Positions 60,288 through 64,000 of a stretch of DNA of 64,000 nucleotides are shown here, piece by piece. The stretch comes from Nevskia sp. (GTDB taxonomy: Bacteria > Pseudomonadota > Gammaproteobacteria > Nevskiales > Nevskiaceae): NCBI GenBank assembly GCA_023229645.1, contig JALNYU010000001.1, forward strand, positions 310,001 to 374,000, in the 5' to 3' direction. Made by a program: the position numbers and the translations under genes. Each line of letters opens with the position of its first letter. Position 1 is the first letter of the stretch. The notes under the pieces were generated by a model, which saw nothing but the letters and a program-made list of their open reading frames with translations, did not search any database and had not been told where the DNA came from.

Positions 60288-61616
60288 GTGAGTTTGAGAA
60301 TCTCGGAGTGGTGGCGGGGCCTTAAGGGTGCAACGCGCTGGGGCTTAGGCGTCGGCGTTAGCGTCATATTGCTGGGCGCTGCCGGTCTAATCTATTGGGC
60401 ATGGCCGCAACACTACATTCCGTTGTTCGTTGACTTGCAGCCGCATGACAGCGCCACGCTAGTCGCACAACTGGAAACACTGGGTGCCGAATATCGTGTC
60501 GACAAAACAACAGGCGTTATTGCCGTTCCTGAGAAAGTACGAGACCACTTGCGCATGCAGTTGCTGGAGCGCGGGGTGCCGTTTAAGTCAGCGTTGGGCT
60601 TCGAGCTATTCGACAATGCAGGTTTTGGCGCAACTGAATTTTCGCAGAAGATAAATTATCAACGGGCGTTGGAAGGAGAACTCGCGCGCACGATCATGGC
60701 GTTAGATCCGATTCGCTATGCGCGATTGCATCTGGTATTGCCCGAATCGAGTTTATTTAAGCGAGATCGTGAGCAGCCGAAGGCTTCGGTAACAGTAATC
60801 ACGGCGCCAGGGCGAAGCCTGACCTCAGACCAAATTGCCGGAATTCAACGACTAGTTGCATCTGCGGTTCCCGGCTTATTGGCTGAAACGGTGTCGGTGC
60901 ACGATCATCGTGGCGTTAGCCTCTCGGGGGCGGGCGCTGGAGCCGTGGGCGGGACTGACGCCATCGAGAGTCGTGTGCGGGCGAAAGAGACTGTTGAGTC
61001 TTATCTCACTGCGAAGGTTTATGAAATCCTCGCACCGATTTATGAGCCTACCGCGATCGCCGTTAGTATCGACGCCTCGTTGCGGATGGATCATGTGACG
61101 TCGACGCGAGAAGCGATGATTCCCGCCGAAAAAGATTCTGGGGCACATGGTTCGAAGCAACTCGACCAGATTGATGAGTTGCCGGGCGCGATTGAACGGC
61201 TATCGATCGGCGTTATGCTGCCGGGCGGCAATGGCTCGGATGTTTCGATCGACCAAATTCGGGAACTGATCGCCAGCGCAGTCGGTGCGAATACCGCCCG
61301 GGGCGATCGAATTGCAGTGTTTCCGGTTTTGCAGCCCAAAGCGCGCAATCAAGAGCAGCCGCCAGTAATAGCCGCCGATCAGAGCAATGGCTCGGCTCCG
61401 CCCGCAGGTGATCTGGCGCATGCGGTTTGGGTTGAGCCGTCGTTATCAATCAAATTGGTTTTCTTCAGTCTTGCTGTATTTCTGGTCGCCGCTGTTTACG
61501 CGGCACTGCGGCGCCGAAAAGGGCAGATGTCTCGCGCTGAGCGTGAGGCGTTGCTGGGCAATGTTCGTGAATGGCTACAACGGGACCTCAATAAGCCCAG
61601 GCCGGCTTCGAAATGA
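60288..61616 (+). CDS. fliF: Flagellar MS-ring protein FliF (short form)
   Basis: FliF forms the MS ring in the inner membrane and its C-terminus normally anchors FliG. The product is 442 residues from GTG 60288, about 100 fewer than usual (520-570). TM1 is near residues 17-36 and TM2 near 394-413. Ring-building blocks are clear: HYIPLFVDLQPHDSATLVAQ, LGFELFDNAGFGATEFSQKI, NYQRALEGELARTIMALDPI and ARLHLVLPESSLFKRD. The missing residues are mainly in the periplasmic collar, and the cytoplasmic tail is only about 30 residues (ALLGNVREWLQRDL). Overlaps the next gene by four bases. Confidence 0.9.
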   Translation: MSLRISEWWRGLKGATRWGLGVGVSVILLGAAGLIYWAWPQHYIPLFVDLQPHDSATLVAQLETLGAEYRVDKTTGVIAVPEKVRDHLRMQLLERGVPFKSALGFELFDNAGFGATEFSQKINYQRALEGELARTIMALDPIRYARLHLVLPESSLFKRDREQPKASVTVITAPGRSLTSDQIAGIQRLVASAVPGLLAETVSVHDHRGVSLSGAGAGAVGGTDAIESRVRAKETVESYLTAKVYEILAPIYEPTAIAVSIDASLRMDHVTSTREAMIPAEKDSGAHGSKQLDQIDELPGAIERLSIGVMLPGGNGSDVSIDQIRELIASAVGANTARGDRIAVFPVLQPKARNQEQPPVIAADQSNGSAPPAGDLAHAVWVEPSLSIKLVFFSLAVFLVAAVYAALRRRKGQMSRAEREALLGNVREWLQRDLNKPRPASK

Positions 61617-62128
61617 GCGACCCACGATTTATTGCATTAAAACTTGCGGCGTTGCCGGAAGGTGATCGACGCTGGTTATTGCGGCAGCTGACAAAGGCCG
61701 AGCGCCAACAAATACAGCCTGGGTTAGTTGAGGCGTTGACACTGTCGCCGGCGGCGTTGTTGCGCGCACTCGAAGCGGCAGCGCCTGACGAAGCGGCATC
61801 GACAGCCGCGCCGCTCCAGAACGCTGAATTGGCGCCGCTGCGTAGTGCTGCGGGGGCAAAAGTGGTTGCGTTGATGAGCGTGCTGCCGATCTCGTGCACG
61901 GCCCTATTGCTGGAAAAGGGACCGTGGCCGTGGGGAAATGAGCTCAATATCTCGTTGACGTCTGATGAGCGCAGAACACTCCCCAAAGCGCTCATCGCAG
62001 TGCGCGGCCGGGTCAGTCCACGGTTTGAAGCGCTGCTGTTTGAGCAGATCGGCTCAGCGCTTGCTGATACCGCGGGTATCGGCGCGAAGGCACGCAACTC
62101 GCAGTTTGACAAGATACTCGGCGATTAA
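61613..62128 (+). CDS. Unknown 171-residue protein at the fliG position
   Basis: This gene lies between fliF and fliH, where fliG is expected, and starts inside fliF (ATGA), so it is certainly part of the operon. The product is 171 residues, half the normal FliG length (about 330). It begins MSDPRFIALKLAALPEGDRR and has WLLRQLTKAERQQIQPGLVE and LLEKGPWPWGNELNISLTSD. I cannot see the FliG middle-domain EHPQ motif or the charged motor residues. It could be a reduced FliG, or an SctK-like rotor/sorting adaptor, since in type III secretion operons SctK sits between SctJ and SctL. Function not established. Confidence 0.6.
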   Translation: MSDPRFIALKLAALPEGDRRWLLRQLTKAERQQIQPGLVEALTLSPAALLRALEAAAPDEAASTAAPLQNAELAPLRSAAGAKVVALMSVLPISCTALLLEKGPWPWGNELNISLTSDERRTLPKALIAVRGRVSPRFEALLFEQIGSALADTAGIGAKARNSQFDKILGD

Positions 62129-62168
62129 TCGACGCCCAAGCTGACGATATTCAACAGGAAGTGTAGTC

Positions 62169-62900
62169 ATGGCCGGTGTCATCCGAACGTATCTGAATAC
62201 TGCTGAAGAATCGGTCACGCTGGGGCGTCGCCGAGTAATCGAGCCGCAGTTGGTTTCGCACCTGGTAGCGCAACCGAAGGCGGCTGCCGAGTCTATGGCG
62301 ATGGCAGCGGTTGCAATAGGCGCCGTAGCGCCAGAGATGGCCGGCAATAGCGTTAATGCTGACGAAGCGGAAGCGGAACGGCGAGCCGAAGCACGACACC
62401 GCGCGTATGACGAAGGCTTTAAGCATGGGCAAGCCGAGGGCCGCGTTAGTATCGAAGCCGAGTGGGCCGGAAAGCTGCACGGGCTGGTCAGCGTCGTCGA
62501 AGCATTACAAGGCGCGCGTGAGGACGTTTTTCGGACAATGGAGGACGACATCGTCGCGCTAGCATTCGAGGCGATCGTCCGAATTCTCGGGCCGGCCCCG
62601 GTAACACGATTGATCGTTGAACAGATGGTGCGCGAACTGTTTGCATCCGGTGACTACCAAGATCCGATCACGGTGCGCGTATCGTCTGAAGACTACGAGT
62701 TATTAGTGGCCGAGCCCGCGATCGTTGAGTTGGAAGATCGGCGTGCGGCGATCAAGTTGGTAGAGGATGCGCGCTTAAAGCTCGGCGGCTGCATTATCGA
62801 AACCGCACGCGGCGCACTAGATGCACGTATTGAAACGCAGCTAGAACGACTGCGGTCCGCATTGCTCGATGCCCGAGCAAGCAAAATGTCGCCGGATTGA
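62169..62900 (+). CDS. fliH: Flagellar export ATPase regulator FliH
   Basis: FliH is the stator-like regulator that holds FliI and links it to the C ring. The 243-residue product has the glycine-repeat segment AYDEGFKHGQAEGR that starts the long helix, then the conserved C-terminal VTRLIVEQMVRELFASG and RRAAIKLVEDARLKLGGCII, then ETARGALDARIETQLERL. The N-terminal 60 residues are low in conservation, as usual. Sixteen bases before fliI. Confidence 0.9.
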   Translation: MAGVIRTYLNTAEESVTLGRRRVIEPQLVSHLVAQPKAAAESMAMAAVAIGAVAPEMAGNSVNADEAEAERRAEARHRAYDEGFKHGQAEGRVSIEAEWAGKLHGLVSVVEALQGAREDVFRTMEDDIVALAFEAIVRILGPAPVTRLIVEQMVRELFASGDYQDPITVRVSSEDYELLVAEPAIVELEDRRAAIKLVEDARLKLGGCIIETARGALDARIETQLERLRSALLDARASKMSPD

Positions 62901-62915
62901 GCGGCGTTAGTTGTC

Positions 62916-64000
62916 GTGAGTGCGCGAGAAAAATATTTGTCAGCGGTCCGAACTGCGGAGCTTGTTCCGCGGCTGGGCAAGGTACGGAAATTTATTGGCA
63001 CCGTCGTCGAGTCATCAGGGCCTGACGCATCGCTAGGTGAACTATGCAATATCTATGTTCCCGGTCGATCAACGCCAATTGCCGCTGAAGTTGTAGGTTT
63101 TCGTGACGATGTTGTTTTCTTGATGCCATTCGCAGACTTACATGGAATTCGTCCAGGAAGTGAGATCGTCGCAACCGGGCGTGTTGCGCGCGTTCCGGTG
63201 GGGCAAGCGTTATTAGGCCGAATTGTCGACTCACTTGGCGCGCCGCTCGATAACTTGCCAGCGATCAAACCCGAGCGTTTTCGCTCCCTCTATGCGGAGC
63301 CGGGTAATCCGATTCAAAGACAGCGCATCTCGCGGATCTTCGAAACCCGCATTCGGGCCATTGATACCCTGTTAACCATCGGCGTAGGGCAACGGCTCGG
63401 CATTTTTGCCGGCAGTGGTGTTGGCAAAAGTTCTCTGCTCGGCATGATCGCGCAAAACAGCCAAGCCGACATAAATGTGATCGCGCTGATCGGCGAACGC
63501 GGGCGCGAGGTGCGCGATTTTGTCGAGATTCATCTTGGTGACGCGCTAAAGCGTTCAGTTGTCGTCGTCGCAACGGCGGAGCAAAGCGCTCTACTGCGGT
63601 CCCACGCGGCATTTACCGCCACGGCTATTGCGGAACATTTTCGCGACCAAGGCTTATCGGTTGCGTTGATGTTGGATTCGTTGACACGCTTTGCCATGGC
63701 GCGCCGCGAAATCGGCTTGTCGGTTGGCGAGCCGCCGACGGCAAGAGGTTATACCCCATCGGTATTTGCGATATTGCCCAAGCTGTTAGAACGGTCTGGA
63801 CCGGGGACGGCGAACGCGGGCTCTATCACTGCGCTCTACACCGTATTGGTTGAAGGCGACGATTTGAATGAGCCCGTTGCAGATCATGTTCGAGCGATTG
63901 TCGACGGCCATCTCGTGCTGTCCAGAGAGATTGCGAATCGAGGGCGTTATCCCTCGCTCGACATACTGCAGAGCATCAGCCGTCTGTTTTCTCAGCTTGC
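62916..64000 (+). CDS. fliI: Flagellum-specific ATPase FliI (cut by window edge)
   Basis: FliI powers unfolding and delivery of export substrates. The frame starts at GTG 62916 and runs to the window end without a stop (about 361 residues seen of some 440). Walker A is AGSGVGKS (about residues 165-172); ALIGERGREVRDFVE and VALMLDSLTRFAMARREIGL (Walker B) follow, and GEPPTARGYTPSVFAILPKL is diagnostic. The N-terminal beta domain has GRIVDSLGAPLDN. It follows fliH. Confidence 0.95.
   Translation, partial: MSAREKYLSAVRTAELVPRLGKVRKFIGTVVESSGPDASLGELCNIYVPGRSTPIAAEVVGFRDDVVFLMPFADLHGIRPGSEIVATGRVARVPVGQALLGRIVDSLGAPLDNLPAIKPERFRSLYAEPGNPIQRQRISRIFETRIRAIDTLLTIGVGQRLGIFAGSGVGKSSLLGMIAQNSQADINVIALIGERGREVRDFVEIHLGDALKRSVVVVATAEQSALLRSHAAFTATAIAEHFRDQGLSVALMLDSLTRFAMARREIGLSVGEPPTARGYTPSVFAILPKLLERSGPGTANAGSITALYTVLVEGDDLNEPVADHVRAIVDGHLVLSREIANRGRYPSLDILQSISRLFSQL

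Overview
The window is a chromosomal segment of a gammaproteobacterium. The evidence is the str-S10-spc-alpha ribosomal order, followed by petABC-sspAB, a divergent yraN-lpoA / rsmI pair, and gamma-type protein sequences. The 1000-residue TonB-dependent receptor followed by TPR/2-oxoglutarate-oxygenase genes, and the way the flagellar genes are grouped, point to an environmental lineage near the Xanthomonadales/Nevskiales/Steroidobacterales rather than an enteric one. That placement is inference, not proof.

Region 1 (1-19.9 kb) is one long block of translation and transcription genes on the plus strand: the end of rpoC, then rpsL-rpsG-fusA-tuf, a terminator and a strong promoter, the S10/spc genes rpsJ to secY-rpmJ, another promoter, and rpsM-rpsK-rpsD-rpoA-rplQ with a terminator. 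Its one surprise is tuf: EF-Tu has a rebuilt switch I loop with about five extra residues and no RGITI motif.

Region 2 (19.9-28.9 kb) is an accessory locus: a TIGR03032-type protein, a large TonB-dependent receptor, and two adjacent proteins that each join TPR repeats to an oxygenase domain (a putative 2OG-Fe(II) oxygenase and an aspartyl/asparaginyl beta-hydroxylase-like domain). A small exported BamE-like protein lies beyond them on the minus strand.

Region 3 (29.2-33.8 kb) holds the cytochrome bc1 complex (petABC), the stringent starvation proteins SspA/SspB and a MOSC-domain protein. Cytochrome b has PAWY in place of PEWY at the Qo site. Region 4 (34.2-38.5 kb) has two chemoreceptors, one membrane-bound with a PAS domain and one soluble with its sensor domain at the C-terminus. 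The soluble one is preceded by a hairpin-rich leader.

Region 5 (38.5-48.6 kb) has yraN, lpoA, rsmI, an MFS exporter, a quinone oxidoreductase, a YefM/YoeB toxin-antitoxin pair followed by two inverted-repeat modules, a surface-lipase-like lipoprotein and an outer-membrane barrel protein with a calcium-repeat tail.

Region 6 (48.7 kb to the edge) is a tightly packed flagellar export/basal-body cluster: two TPR genes, then fliQ-fliR-flhB-flhA-flgF-flgG-flgA-flgH-flgI-flgB-flgC-fliE-fliF-[171-residue protein]-fliH-fliI. It looks non-standard in several ways: no fliP next to fliQ, a short FliF, an unrecognisable small protein where fliG belongs, and NPEH in place of NPTH in FlhB. This cluster and the EF-Tu variant are the two most interesting signals in the window.
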